Assembly: GCA_964616465.1 (NCBI GenBank)
Contig: CAZTTO010000001.1
Span: forward strand, 1-64,000
DNA length: 64,000 nt
Reading direction: 5' to 3'
Source of the DNA: JAFLBI01 sp964616465
Lineage (GTDB): Bacteria; Bacteroidota; Bacteroidia; Chitinophagales; Chitinophagaceae
The position numbers were made by a program, and so were the translations under genes. The notes under the pieces are model-generated. The model searched no databases and had not been told where the DNA came from. It saw nothing but the letters and a program-made list of their open reading frames with translations. This document shows positions 53,647 to 63,375 of this stretch, in pieces. Within the stretch, counting starts at the first letter, position 1. Each line of letters begins with the position of its first letter.

Positions 53647-55164
53647 TTAATACCCTTCGTTTTGAGTAAGGTTTGGATTTTTATCACGCTCTCCCTGAGG
53701 AATTGGCATGTATCTGTGCTTTTGAGCCACATTTGTTTTACCATGAGCTCTCATTACAGTTACAAAATAATTAGGATCTGGGTGACGCAATAAATCATAC
53801 CAGCGCTGCATTTCAAATGCAAATTCAATTCTTCTTTCCTTATAAATTGCTGCCAAATACTGAGCATCATTTAATCCATTTGGCAATGGTGGCAATCCTG
53901 CTCTAGCACGAACTTGATCAGCAAATGGTTTCCCTAATGCTGGCCCAGCAGCTTCTGCGTAAATAAGTAACATTTCTGAATAACGCATGATGGGAACATT
54001 CAATGCACAAGTCCAACCACCATTATCACCAGCTACATTTGTAATAGGTACAAAGTATTTTCTTACATTAAATCCATTTGGAGAACCTACCAATTGTGCA
54101 GGCTGAGTATATGTTCCAAATCTATCTCCTGGCATCCACATGCTTGCAGGTCTTCTACGATCTGTAATTGTGTTTAATCCAGGACCACTTCTTTCGTAGT
54201 TATTAACGAAATCGAGTGTTGGAACATTCCAACCATAACCAGACGACTGTACAATGTCTTGAGCACGTGGAGCAAAGAAGGTATTCAATTTATGCCCAGC
54301 TCCAAAATCACTCCACTGACCACCGCCACTTCTGTATTGTACTTCAAACATAGACTCTCGCCCATTTTCATTTTCTAACTTGAAGTTATCAGCATAATCA
54401 GGCCACAAATCGTAACCATACAATGCTCTATTATCAATAACCTCTTTAGATTTCGCTGCAGCTCTTGGTTTGTCGTTTAATGTTAAATAAACTTTTGCCA
54501 ATAAACCCTTTGCAGTACCAGCAGTTGCTCTGCCTAAATCCTCTCCTGTGTTTCTATTAGGAAGTAGTGTTTCGGCTTGTTGCAAGTCTGCAATTATTTG
54601 AGCGTAAACTTGCTCTTTAGGTGTTCTTGAAAGTTTTAATGCTTCATCAACACCAATAATCTGAGTGTATAATGGCACATCTCCAAAAACTCGCACTAAA
54701 TTAAAGTAGTAAAGTGCTCTCAAGAATCTTGCCTCACCTAAACTTCTTCTGCGAATTTGCTCTCTCATAACTGCAACCCCAGGAGTTTTTTCGATCACAA
54801 TATTTGATCTAAAAATTCCAAAGTAGCACTGAGCCCACATTAGGTTCAAAATAGGATTGAATGAGGTTACAGTGAAGTTGTCCAATTCTGCGGTCTCTAG
54901 ACCATCTCCACCACCACCGCCGCCTAGGTCGGTATCATCACTCATAATGTCGCCAATATGCCATGCAGCGCCATTATAAATGGCTGAAAGAGGAGTGTAT
55001 GATGCATTCACTGCTAAAATGATGTCATTCTCCGTTCTGTAGAAATTGTCAACCGAAACAATCGGAATTGTTGGATCCACTTGTAGGATATCCTTCCTAC
55101 AAGCTGAAAAGGAAACTGCCAATGTAAAAAGCAGTGCCGGAATTATTATGATTCTTCTGTTCAT
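53647..55164 (-). CDS. SusD/RagB family nutrient-binding lipoprotein, PUL-2
   Basis: The 505-residue lipoprotein has its lipobox cysteine at Cys22. SusD motifs are present: the LGEARFLRALYYFNLVRVFGDVPLY block, the C-terminal IYKERRIEFAFEMQRWYDLLRH block and a MPIPQGE motif. It partners the SusC at 55185-58280 and binds glucan at the outer face. Confidence 0.95.
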   Translation of the reverse strand: MNRRIIIIPALLFTLAVSFSACRKDILQVDPTIPIVSVDNFYRTENDIILAVNASYTPLSAIYNGAAWHIGDIMSDDTDLGGGGGGDGLETAELDNFTVTSFNPILNLMWAQCYFGIFRSNIVIEKTPGVAVMREQIRRRSLGEARFLRALYYFNLVRVFGDVPLYTQIIGVDEALKLSRTPKEQVYAQIIADLQQAETLLPNRNTGEDLGRATAGTAKGLLAKVYLTLNDKPRAAAKSKEVIDNRALYGYDLWPDYADNFKLENENGRESMFEVQYRSGGGQWSDFGAGHKLNTFFAPRAQDIVQSSGYGWNVPTLDFVNNYERSGPGLNTITDRRRPASMWMPGDRFGTYTQPAQLVGSPNGFNVRKYFVPITNVAGDNGGWTCALNVPIMRYSEMLLIYAEAAGPALGKPFADQVRARAGLPPLPNGLNDAQYLAAIYKERRIEFAFEMQRWYDLLRHPDPNYFVTVMRAHGKTNVAQKHRYMPIPQGERDKNPNLTQNEGY

Positions 55165-55184
55165 ATGGAAAGAATTAAATGGAT

Positions 55185-58100
55185 TTAAAAATCAAGTGTG
55201 AAACCAGCTAAGAATACTCTTGCTTGTGGATAGAACCCTATATCAACACCACCCCCTACTTCTGGATCAAAACCAGTGTAACGAGTGATTGTTAGTAGGT
55301 TTTGTGCACTTACATAGAACTGAGTTCTACGCAAATTCAATTTCTGTGTCCATGAAGCTGGCAAATTGTAAGCAAAACGAACGTTCTTAATTCTTAAGAA
55401 TGATGCATCTTCCACAAATCGATCAGATACTCTGTTGTTTCCGTTAGGATCGTTCAGTGTTAAGCGTGGCACTGAATTGCTTGTACCAGGACCAGTCCAA
55501 CGACCAATCATTGCATTGCTATAGTTACCATTACTTACACCACCCTCAGTATACCAACGTGTAAAGTTTAGCACACGGTTTCCTTGTGAGCCTTGAATGA
55601 AAATGGAAAGCTCCATATTCTTATAAGTAATATTGTTTGTAAAACCATATGTGAAAGTTGGATTCGCATTACCGATATTAGTACGATCTAAATCGTTAAT
55701 AACACCATCTCCATTCAAATCCTTGAATCGAATATCACCAGGAGCCGTACTAGTAGCAGGATTAGATCCAGGAACTTGTATTGCATGTCTAGCAATCTCT
55801 TCATAAGATTGGAAAATACCATCAGTTACAAAACCAAAGAAGAAGTTCGCAGGCATACCTTGCAAGGTTCTCAAGCTACCTCCATTAATTCTTGCAAATC
55901 CGCCATCTAAAGGAGCAGATAATCCCATAGAAACCACATTATTTCTATAAGTACCTAATACCAATGTGCTATTCCAATTCCAATTCTTAGAACTTACAGG
56001 CTTCGCATTGATGGTAAGATCAATACCCTGGTTTTGTAATGTTCCTGTATTGAACGGTACTGATTCAAATGCACCAGATAAGAAAGGAGGAGCAACAAAA
56101 AGAATTAAGTCTATTGATCTGCGTCTGTAAACATCTAATGCAACATTTATTTTGTCATTAAACAAACTCGCATCTACACCAATGTTTAATTGCTCATTCT
56201 TTTCCCAGCGGATATCTGGATTGAATGATCTAGTTGGAGCTGCTGCAGCTACAATACCCCCCGAACCTGGCGAAGGACCAAACGTGTATTGCAGGTTCTG
56301 ATTTAATCCTTGAATGAAGGCATTCGCTGCAACATTTGGATTACCTGTATAACCAAAGCTTGCTCTTAATTTAAGTTCATCTACCCACTTAACGTTGCTC
56401 ATAAATTTTTCTTGAGTCAAACGCCATGCAGCAGAAAAAGAAGGAAATGTTGCAAACCTATTTCTTGGTGCAAAGTTCGAACTTCCATCACGACGAAGTG
56501 AAATACCCGCATAAAAACGATTGTCAAAATCATAGTTGACTCTTGCGAAATAGGACAATAGTCGGCTATTAATACCTTGCTCGCCTCCATTTCCAATTTG
56601 AGCAATATCTGTTGGAGTAAAAATTACATTATTAAATGCCGGTATCAAATAATTGAAATCGCCACTTCTGGCAGCATTTAAAAATGAATACCTATTCTCT
56701 TGGAAAGTATAACCAGCAATAGAGTTAATCTTGTGTCTGCCTGCAATCACTTTATCATAACTTAACGTTGCTTCAGTTAAATAGTCACTGAATAAACCTT
56801 TTTGATTAAAAAAGCCTGATAGTATGATAGGGCGACCGCCAGTTGATGGAGTTGCAGGACTGAAGTTTCTGATATCTTGATAAACAAAATCACCCCCTGT
56901 TAGGAACTTAAACTTCATATTCTTCAATAACTCAACTTCTGCATAGACATTACCTGTAATACGGTATTTGTCATTTGTATTTTGCGGAACTTCTAGGTTG
57001 TAAATTGGATTGGGCTCATTGAAACCATCAATTGAACCATTACCTCCTGCATAGGATCCATCCGCATTTCTTGGACGAACGGTAGGAGGTGAAGTAAGTG
57101 CCAACAAGACTACGCTGTTAAACGGATCGAAGGTATTTGCAGCTCTTTCTCTAATCTTGTTCAGAGATAATGAATTACCAATTTTTATCCTCTTAGAAAC
57201 TTTAATATCTCCATTGAATCTAAGATTAATACGTTCGAAATCGGTTTTATAAATGATACCATCTTGTCTAAAATACCCCCCTGCAATCATAAACTGAGCT
57301 TTATCTGATCCTCCTGTTGCAGTTAGGTTGACACTTTGCATAGCAGCTCTTCTGAATATTTGATCCATCCAGTTAACTCCTCTTCCATATTCCTGCTCAA
57401 TAGCATTCAAGTCAAGCAACTTTGGAATAGGTGGCAACCCACTTGCTACACGAGCTTCTGTGTTTGCAATAGCATACTGACGAGCATTCATCATATCAGG
57501 CAAACGCCAAGCTTCTTGAAGGCCCTGGTAAACATCTAAATTAAAGGTGGTCTTTCCTGCCTTACCTCTTTTTGTGGTAATCATAATTACCCCATTAGAT
57601 GCACGCACCCCATAAATAGCTGCAGCTGCAGCATCTTTTAATACATCCATCGACTCAATATCGCCAACACCAAAAGAGTTTAGTACATTATCGGCTTGCT
57701 GATCTGGTAGTGGATAACCATCAACTACAATCAATGGATTATTTGTACCAGTTAGAGAAGAAATACCTCTAATTCTAATACTCGTTCCCCCAGTACCCCC
57801 AGGAGCACCACTGTTTTGAGTAATAGTTACACCAGCAACCCTACCTTGAAGAGCTTGTGCAGCATCGGCCACAGGGGTAGCTGTAATTTCTTTAGATCCT
57901 ACTGAACTAACAGAGGTAGAAAGGTCCTTTCGTTTTCTAGCACCATAACCTACTACAACTACGTCATTCAATCCCTGAACTGCATCTTCTAATAAAATGT
58001 CAGCCACAGAAGAAGATTGAACTGGCACCTGCATGGTTTTCATCCCAGCATAACTAATTACCAGAACTCCTCCTTTTTCAGCTTGAATTTTAAAATAGCC

Positions 58101-58280
58101 AGAAGTGTCAGTAGATGTAGCCGTAGACTTTCCGTCTAGCTTTACTGTAGCTCCGGCCAGAGGCTCGAGGGTAGTTTTGCTTAATACCCTACCCGAAACA
58201 GTTAAGGCCTGTCCCTCAGAAAATAAAGGAAACAAGCCAAGTAAGACAATGATCGATAAGATCTGTGAGATTCGATTCAT
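55185..58280 (-). CDS. SusC/RagA TonB-dependent transporter, PUL-2
   Basis: The 1031-residue outer-membrane protein has a signal peptide (about 1-24), a carboxypeptidase-regulatory-like domain (about 25-100), a TonB-box region (DVVVVGYGARKRKDL), a plug (about 115-225) with the LKDAAAAAIYGVRASNGVI signature, and a barrel. Unlike the PUL-1 SusC it has no STN domain. It is therefore probably not a signalling transducer; regulation falls to the divergent Y_Y_Y protein. A good promoter lies at 58315-58346. Confidence 0.96.
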   Translation of the reverse strand: MNRISQILSIIVLLGLFPLFSEGQALTVSGRVLSKTTLEPLAGATVKLDGKSTATSTDTSGYFKIQAEKGGVLVISYAGMKTMQVPVQSSSVADILLEDAVQGLNDVVVVGYGARKRKDLSTSVSSVGSKEITATPVADAAQALQGRVAGVTITQNSGAPGGTGGTSIRIRGISSLTGTNNPLIVVDGYPLPDQQADNVLNSFGVGDIESMDVLKDAAAAAIYGVRASNGVIMITTKRGKAGKTTFNLDVYQGLQEAWRLPDMMNARQYAIANTEARVASGLPPIPKLLDLNAIEQEYGRGVNWMDQIFRRAAMQSVNLTATGGSDKAQFMIAGGYFRQDGIIYKTDFERINLRFNGDIKVSKRIKIGNSLSLNKIRERAANTFDPFNSVVLLALTSPPTVRPRNADGSYAGGNGSIDGFNEPNPIYNLEVPQNTNDKYRITGNVYAEVELLKNMKFKFLTGGDFVYQDIRNFSPATPSTGGRPIILSGFFNQKGLFSDYLTEATLSYDKVIAGRHKINSIAGYTFQENRYSFLNAARSGDFNYLIPAFNNVIFTPTDIAQIGNGGEQGINSRLLSYFARVNYDFDNRFYAGISLRRDGSSNFAPRNRFATFPSFSAAWRLTQEKFMSNVKWVDELKLRASFGYTGNPNVAANAFIQGLNQNLQYTFGPSPGSGGIVAAAAPTRSFNPDIRWEKNEQLNIGVDASLFNDKINVALDVYRRRSIDLILFVAPPFLSGAFESVPFNTGTLQNQGIDLTINAKPVSSKNWNWNSTLVLGTYRNNVVSMGLSAPLDGGFARINGGSLRTLQGMPANFFFGFVTDGIFQSYEEIARHAIQVPGSNPATSTAPGDIRFKDLNGDGVINDLDRTNIGNANPTFTYGFTNNITYKNMELSIFIQGSQGNRVLNFTRWYTEGGVSNGNYSNAMIGRWTGPGTSNSVPRLTLNDPNGNNRVSDRFVEDASFLRIKNVRFAYNLPASWTQKLNLRRTQFYVSAQNLLTITRYTGFDPEVGGGVDIGFYPQARVFLAGFTLDF

Positions 58281-58314
58281 AAGGCAGTCGTTTAATGAAT
58301 AAATTTTGATGCGG

Positions 58315-58346
58315 TAAAACTATTTCACCCTCATTCGTACACCAAA
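58315..58346 (-). promoter_or_regulatory. promoter of the PUL-2 susC operon
   Basis: On the minus strand a TTTG -33 element (58343-58346) and a TAGTTTTA -7 element (58315-58322, one mismatch to TAnnTTTG) are separated by 20 bp. That is the same spacing as in the spt promoter at 27977-28008. Confidence 0.65.
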
Positions 58347-58356
58347 AAAGAAAGGG

Positions 58357-58426
58357 CTACATTACTACATCAATAAAGCTAAAAGGTTGATTTTTATTGG
58401 ATTTTTACTACATCAATACTACATCA
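58357..58426. promoter_or_regulatory. repeated CTACAT sites upstream of PUL-2 susC, likely activator-binding region
   Basis: The hexamer CTACAT occurs four times, starting at 58357, 58365, 58408 and 58419. Two copies sit in an identical 13-mer TACTACATCAATA (58363 and 58406) and a third begins TACTACATCA at 58417. The last two are 11 bp apart, one helical turn, and the 13-mers are 43 bp apart, about four turns. The block starts 11 bp upstream of the susC -33 element, where an activator would bind. Confidence 0.65.
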
Positions 58427-58429
58427 TAA

Positions 58430-58437
58430 TAAATTTG
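58430..58437 (+). promoter_or_regulatory. -7 element for the PUL-2 regulator gene
   Basis: TAAATTTG matches the Bacteroidota -7 consensus exactly and lies 13 bp before the regulator's ATG. It directly adjoins the CTACAT repeat block, so a protein bound there could also affect the regulator's own transcription. Confidence 0.5.
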
Positions 58438-58450
58438 TTACTTTCACATT

Positions 58451-61354
58451 ATGAATTTGCGCTTTCACTTTGGGCTGTTTTTTCTGCTTTTTTCCTTACA
58501 CGCTAATTTGTTGGGTCAAAATACAATTGCTTTTCCCGAAGTCACAAATTTTACCAAACAGAACTACCAAGCTGGACTTCAAAACTGGGATTTTAAACAA
58601 GGAAGTGATGGTAAAATTTTTGTAGCCAATAACGAGGGATTATTGGTGTACGATGGAACCTTCTGGTCGTTGTACCCTCTTCCCAATAAAACTATAGTAA
58701 GATCTATTGAAATAGACAAGGCAAGCGGAAGGATTTATGTGGGCGGACAAGATGAATTGGGCTACTTTGAAGCAAATAATCTCGGAAAGCTTGAATATCA
58801 ATCACTTATTAATCTTTTGCCCACCCAAGAGAGAAACTTTGGAGACGTTTGGGACATAGTATTTTTTCAAAAGGCAATGTTTGTTAGAACTAATCAAAAA
58901 ATATTTCAAATTGACCGATCTAAAGTTAAAACCTACCCAGCTAGCTCAGAATGGGTGTTTATGTGTGCAGCTAATCAAGTGTTATATGCCCATGATCTAA
59001 AAAAAGGTTTGTTGAGATTAGAAAACAACCAGTGGATCCCGGTTTTTAATAAAAATTTCTTCCCTTCAAATGATCCCATAACATCTATCATCCCATCTAT
59101 TGAAAATCAATTAGTTGTATCTACTCTTAAAAATGGACTTTTTAATCTAAAGGGCGATCAATTATTCGCATTTACGCATCCAAATAACCGCCTTTTTGCA
59201 GAACATAGAATTTATGCAGCTACGGGACTGGATAATGGCTGGATTGCATTAGCAACTAATAATAAAGGCGTCTACATTATCAACCAACAGGGGGAAATTA
59301 TTCAGCATTTTTCTAAATCAGAACGACTGCAAAACAACAATGTTCTTAGCATATTTCTAGATCAACAAAAGAATCTTTGGCTAGGCCTTGATAACGGAAT
59401 CGATTTTATTGCTTACAATAGTCCAGTTAAGCAATTAATTCCCCTGCAAGAAGATGGCCCTGGCTATACGGCTATAGTTTACAACCAACATTTATACTTA
59501 GGTACGTCAAACGGACTTTTTAAAACACAATTAGAAACATTAACTGATATTAGTTTTAGCAGGGGAAAATTTGAAGTTGTACCCAATACAAAGGGACAAA
59601 ACTGGTCACTTTCCCTCATCAATAATAAATTATTACTGGGTCATCATGATGGAATTTATCAAATTGAAAACAACAAAGGCAATCTAGTTGAATCTGGTAC
59701 AGGTTATTGGAACTTCTTACCTTATTCCTTAAATCAGAACAACTTCAAAATAGCGGCAGGAAATTATAAGGGAATTACATTTTTTGAAAACGAAGGAGGT
59801 AGAATAGCTAATAAGGGCAATATTCCTGGATTTATAGAGTCCTCTAGGTACATTGTAAAAGACCAAGCTAACGCAATTTGGGTGTCACATCCATATCATG
59901 GTATATATAGAATAAGAAAAAAAGACAGTTCAAACTATTCAATAGACTCTTTTTCTCAGAAAGACGGTCTACCCTCTAATTTGAATAACCATGTTTTTAT
60001 GGTTAACCAAGAGTTAGTGATAGCAACTGAAAAAGGAGTTTATACCTATGCTGAAGAGAAGAAAAAGTTTGAGCCATCAATAAACTTTCAAAAAATACTA
60101 GGAAGTAAAAGCATTAGATATTTAAGGGAAGATAAAGATGGAAATGTTTGGTTCATTCATGAAAAAGAAATTGGAGTAATTGATTATTCTGGGGAAATAC
60201 CAAAAGCAGTTTATCTGCCGGAAATGAAAAATAAAATTTTAAGTGGCTTTGAATTTATTTATCCACTCGATGCACAAAATATATTGGTTGGCGGAGAAAA
60301 AGGTTTCTTCCACATTAACTACCAGAAGTATAAATTAAATGCCTCAAAATTGAGGGTAGATATTGGACAAGTTAAAATAACACACATAAAAGATAGTTTA
60401 ATTTGGGGTGGATTTCCATTTAAACCAAGTATTGATAATGAAGACTATTTTCTATCACCAAAAATCTCAAGCGATTGGAAGTCGATTAAATTTCAATATT
60501 CATCAACAACATACGGACAGCAGGCAAATGTAGAATATAGCTTTCGTTTGAAAGGATATGATGAAGATTGGAGTGAGTGGAACAATAAAACCTTTAAAGA
60601 ATATACTAATCTTAATAATGGCAAGTACACTTTTGAAGTAAAAGCAAGAAACAACCTTGGTAATGAATCTGATATTGCTTCATTTCAGTTTAGCATACTT
60701 CCGCCTTGGTATAAAACTTCTTGGGCAAGAATATTTTTCACCTTAATCATTATTGTTGGAGTCTTTTACTTATACCGTTGGCAACAAAGATCATTTCAAA
60801 CTGAGATGAAAAAATTAGAAGACGAACAAAATCGCTTAAAATATATTCATGAACTTGAAATAACTAAAACAGAAAGTGAGTTAGTAGCACTTCGGAATGC
60901 AAACCTAGAAGCAGAAATTAATTTTAAAAATACTGAAATGGCTTCTACAGCCATGCACTTATTGAAAAAGGGCGAATTACTAAGCAAAATAAAAACAGAA
61001 CTCTCTCAATTGAGTAAAAGAATTGATCATGATTTTGCAAATAGTGAAATAAAAAAACTTATTAAGTCGCTAAGTGAAGATGAAAACATGGATCAGGAAT
61101 GGGAAAGCTTTAGTAAACATTTCGACCAAGTTCATGCCAATTTTGTTGTGAAACTAAAAGAAACACACCCCGATCTTACTAATAACGAACTTAAGCTTTG
61201 TACTTATTTGAGAATGAATCTTACTAGTAAAGAAATTGCTCAGCTTTTAAATATTTCCGTACGAGGTGTAGAAATAAGTAGGTATCGACTAAGAAAGAAA
61301 CTTTTGCTGCCCACAGAAATGAGCATTTTCGATTACCTTATTGGAATCAAATAA
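58451..61354 (+). CDS. membrane sensor-regulator with Y_Y_Y domain and LuxR-type HTH, PUL-2
   Basis: The 967-residue protein has a signal peptide (about 1-22), a long periplasmic sensor of beta-propeller-like repeats (about 30-640; motifs such as NVLSIFLDQQKNLWLGLDNG), a Y_Y_Y (triple tyrosine) domain (about 650-752), one transmembrane helix (about 757-775), a coiled coil (about 780-850) and a C-terminal LuxR-like helix-turn-helix (about 905-960). It has no histidine kinase or receiver domain, so it is a one-step membrane regulator in the manner of SusR rather than a hybrid two-component system. It is divergent from susC, which it probably controls through the CTACAT repeats. Confidence 0.9.
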   Translation: MNLRFHFGLFFLLFSLHANLLGQNTIAFPEVTNFTKQNYQAGLQNWDFKQGSDGKIFVANNEGLLVYDGTFWSLYPLPNKTIVRSIEIDKASGRIYVGGQDELGYFEANNLGKLEYQSLINLLPTQERNFGDVWDIVFFQKAMFVRTNQKIFQIDRSKVKTYPASSEWVFMCAANQVLYAHDLKKGLLRLENNQWIPVFNKNFFPSNDPITSIIPSIENQLVVSTLKNGLFNLKGDQLFAFTHPNNRLFAEHRIYAATGLDNGWIALATNNKGVYIINQQGEIIQHFSKSERLQNNNVLSIFLDQQKNLWLGLDNGIDFIAYNSPVKQLIPLQEDGPGYTAIVYNQHLYLGTSNGLFKTQLETLTDISFSRGKFEVVPNTKGQNWSLSLINNKLLLGHHDGIYQIENNKGNLVESGTGYWNFLPYSLNQNNFKIAAGNYKGITFFENEGGRIANKGNIPGFIESSRYIVKDQANAIWVSHPYHGIYRIRKKDSSNYSIDSFSQKDGLPSNLNNHVFMVNQELVIATEKGVYTYAEEKKKFEPSINFQKILGSKSIRYLREDKDGNVWFIHEKEIGVIDYSGEIPKAVYLPEMKNKILSGFEFIYPLDAQNILVGGEKGFFHINYQKYKLNASKLRVDIGQVKITHIKDSLIWGGFPFKPSIDNEDYFLSPKISSDWKSIKFQYSSTTYGQQANVEYSFRLKGYDEDWSEWNNKTFKEYTNLNNGKYTFEVKARNNLGNESDIASFQFSILPPWYKTSWARIFFTLIIIVGVFYLYRWQQRSFQTEMKKLEDEQNRLKYIHELEITKTESELVALRNANLEAEINFKNTEMASTAMHLLKKGELLSKIKTELSQLSKRIDHDFANSEIKKLIKSLSEDENMDQEWESFSKHFDQVHANFVVKLKETHPDLTNNELKLCTYLRMNLTSKEIAQLLNISVRGVEISRYRLRKKLLLPTEMSIFDYLIGIK

Positions 61355-62647
61355 TTATTCAGACTCTCCTTCTGGCAATTGATAATTTGTAGTTATGCCC
61401 ATCTCTTTTAATTGCTGCGCTCTATTTAATAAGTTGCCTCTTCCAGTAGATAACTGTCCTAATGCTTTTTGATGAGCATCTTGTGCTTCTTGTAACTTCT
61501 TTCCAACTAAGCTCATGCTTTGTAAAAAGCCATGGAGCTTATCGTACATATCCCCTGCCTTTTTTGCAATTTCCAACGAGTTGCGATGCTGCTTTTCAAT
61601 TCGCCACACATCTGCGATAATACGTAACACAGAAATTAAACTAGTAGGACTAACTAGAAGTACTTTTCTTTCATAAGCAAATTGCCACAGAGAAGTATCT
61701 TTTTTCAAAGCTTCTAGAAAAGCAGGCTCAACAGGAACAAACATTAAAACCTGTTCTAATGCTTGAGCATGTTTTGGGTAGTCCTTTTTTGATAATGAAA
61801 CAACATGTGACCGTATAGACCTTATTAATTGTTCCATCAGCTTAGGCTGTTCTTCCATATCTGAGCATGCAACATACTGATCCCACGCAATTAGAGAAAC
61901 CTTAGAATCTACAATTACTTTTCTCTGATCAGGATAAAGGATCGTTACATCTGGTTGCAATGCTCTACCCTCATCATCTTTAATAATATTTCCTTGTGCA
62001 TCTTTTATAAACTCTTGTATTACATATTCCCTACCCTTCTCTAATCCACTTAATTCTAATAATCGTTCTAACACCATCTCCCCCCAGTTACCTTGTGCTT
62101 TAGTATTCCCTTTTAATGCTGTAGTCAAATTATTCGCTTCTTGACTAACCAACTGAGTCGTATTCACTAATCGATCAATTTCTTTGGTAAGACTGTGCCG
62201 CTCACGAGCTTCCTTATCGTATGTTTCTAAAACCTGCTTTTTCAACCCTTCAACCTCTTGCTGAAAAGGTTTTAAAAGTATTTCTAAACGCTCTTTGTTT
62301 TGAGCAATCAATTCCTGACTATTCTTGCTTAAAATTTCATTTGCTTGCTGCTGAAAAGTTAACTGCAACTGCTCTCTTATTGAATTCGTTTGCTCTTCTA
62401 ATTTCTGATTCGAAAGTTCCGACTGCGATAGCTCAACCTCAAATTTGGCAGCCTTTAATATCAATTCTTCTTTTTGAGATTGCATTTTTTTTAAATCATC
62501 GAATGCTTGTTTCAATTGCTGTTCTGATGAAAGTAACTGTTGCTCTAGCGACACAACTTTACTCGTAAATCGCATGCGAGTAAATAAATAAACTATGGCA
62601 CCTGCAACAACAGCAGTGAATAGCGGAAAAAGATTATAAATTGTCAT
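61355..62647 (-). CDS. rmuC: DNA recombination protein RmuC
   Basis: The 430-residue protein has an N-terminal transmembrane helix (about 5-22), a long coiled coil (about 28-185) and the RmuC domain (about 190-395, with NWGEMVLERLLELSGL and VIVDSKVSLIAW motifs). The domain belongs to the PD-(D/E)XK nuclease superfamily, and the family limits DNA inversions and rearrangements. It converges on the PUL-2 regulator with abutting stop codons, and lies 21 bp downstream of the sirtuin gene on the same strand. Confidence 0.93.
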   Translation of the reverse strand: MTIYNLFPLFTAVVAGAIVYLFTRMRFTSKVVSLEQQLLSSEQQLKQAFDDLKKMQSQKEELILKAAKFEVELSQSELSNQKLEEQTNSIREQLQLTFQQQANEILSKNSQELIAQNKERLEILLKPFQQEVEGLKKQVLETYDKEARERHSLTKEIDRLVNTTQLVSQEANNLTTALKGNTKAQGNWGEMVLERLLELSGLEKGREYVIQEFIKDAQGNIIKDDEGRALQPDVTILYPDQRKVIVDSKVSLIAWDQYVACSDMEEQPKLMEQLIRSIRSHVVSLSKKDYPKHAQALEQVLMFVPVEPAFLEALKKDTSLWQFAYERKVLLVSPTSLISVLRIIADVWRIEKQHRNSLEIAKKAGDMYDKLHGFLQSMSLVGKKLQEAQDAHQKALGQLSTGRGNLLNRAQQLKEMGITTNYQLPEGESE

Positions 62648-62668
62648 GCTGCAAACAAATTATTTAAA

Positions 62669-63370
62669 CTACTTGTTCCCTTTATGCTTTAAAAGCATTT
62701 GTGTTAATTGAAATACACCCTTAGATGCGACTTCTTCAATACAAACAGCTTGCTTTACTATGGATGCTCTTGGAATTTTTTTGTCAACTATAAATAATGG
62801 AGCGTTCCCTCGAACATATTGAACTAAACCAGCAGCTGGATATACATTTAATGATGTACCAATAACTACAAAGAAATCGGCCTGCTCAGCAATGTATGCA
62901 GCTTCTTCAATTTTGGGAACTGGTTCATTAAACCACACAATAAATGGCCGTAATTGAGACCCATCCGGAGCTAAGTCGCCAATATTTATATCTCCTTCAA
63001 TTGGATAAATATTATTCTCATTGTTTACGCTTCTCATCTTTCTTATTTCACCATGTAAATGAAGTACCGAACTACTTCCAGCTCTTTCATGCAAATCATC
63101 TACATTCTGTGTAATTATTCTAACATCAAACCATTCCTCTAGTTTAACCAACTCAATATGTGCAGCATTCGGCTGCGCAGCTAATACCTCTCTCCTCCTA
63201 AAATTATAAAAGTCTAATACCAATTGTGGATTCTTAGCAAAAGCTTCAGGAGTTGCAACTTCCTCAATTGCAAATCCATTCCATAACCCATCCGAATCGC
63301 GAAAAGTTTTTAATCCGCTTTCTGCACTTATTCCTGCTCCAGTTAATATTACCAGAATGGGTTTTGACAT
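62669..63370 (-). CDS. cobB: sirtuin-family NAD-dependent protein deacylase (CobB-like)
   Basis: The 233-residue enzyme has a Rossmann fold with the sirtuin motifs GAGISAESGLKTFR, TQNVDDLHERAG and the catalytic His106 in HLHGE. Tyr55 and Arg58 in the FYNFRRR motif match the pair that lets SIRT5/CobB-type sirtuins accept succinyl- and malonyl-lysine. The four zinc-binding cysteines of most sirtuins are absent. It removes acyl groups from lysines using NAD+. It lies 5 bp downstream of the EVE gene. Confidence 0.92.
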   Translation of the reverse strand: MSKPILVILTGAGISAESGLKTFRDSDGLWNGFAIEEVATPEAFAKNPQLVLDFYNFRRREVLAAQPNAAHIELVKLEEWFDVRIITQNVDDLHERAGSSSVLHLHGEIRKMRSVNNENNIYPIEGDINIGDLAPDGSQLRPFIVWFNEPVPKIEEAAYIAEQADFFVVIGTSLNVYPAAGLVQYVRGNAPLFIVDKKIPRASIVKQAVCIEEVASKGVFQLTQMLLKHKGNK

Positions 63371-63375
63371 CTTTA

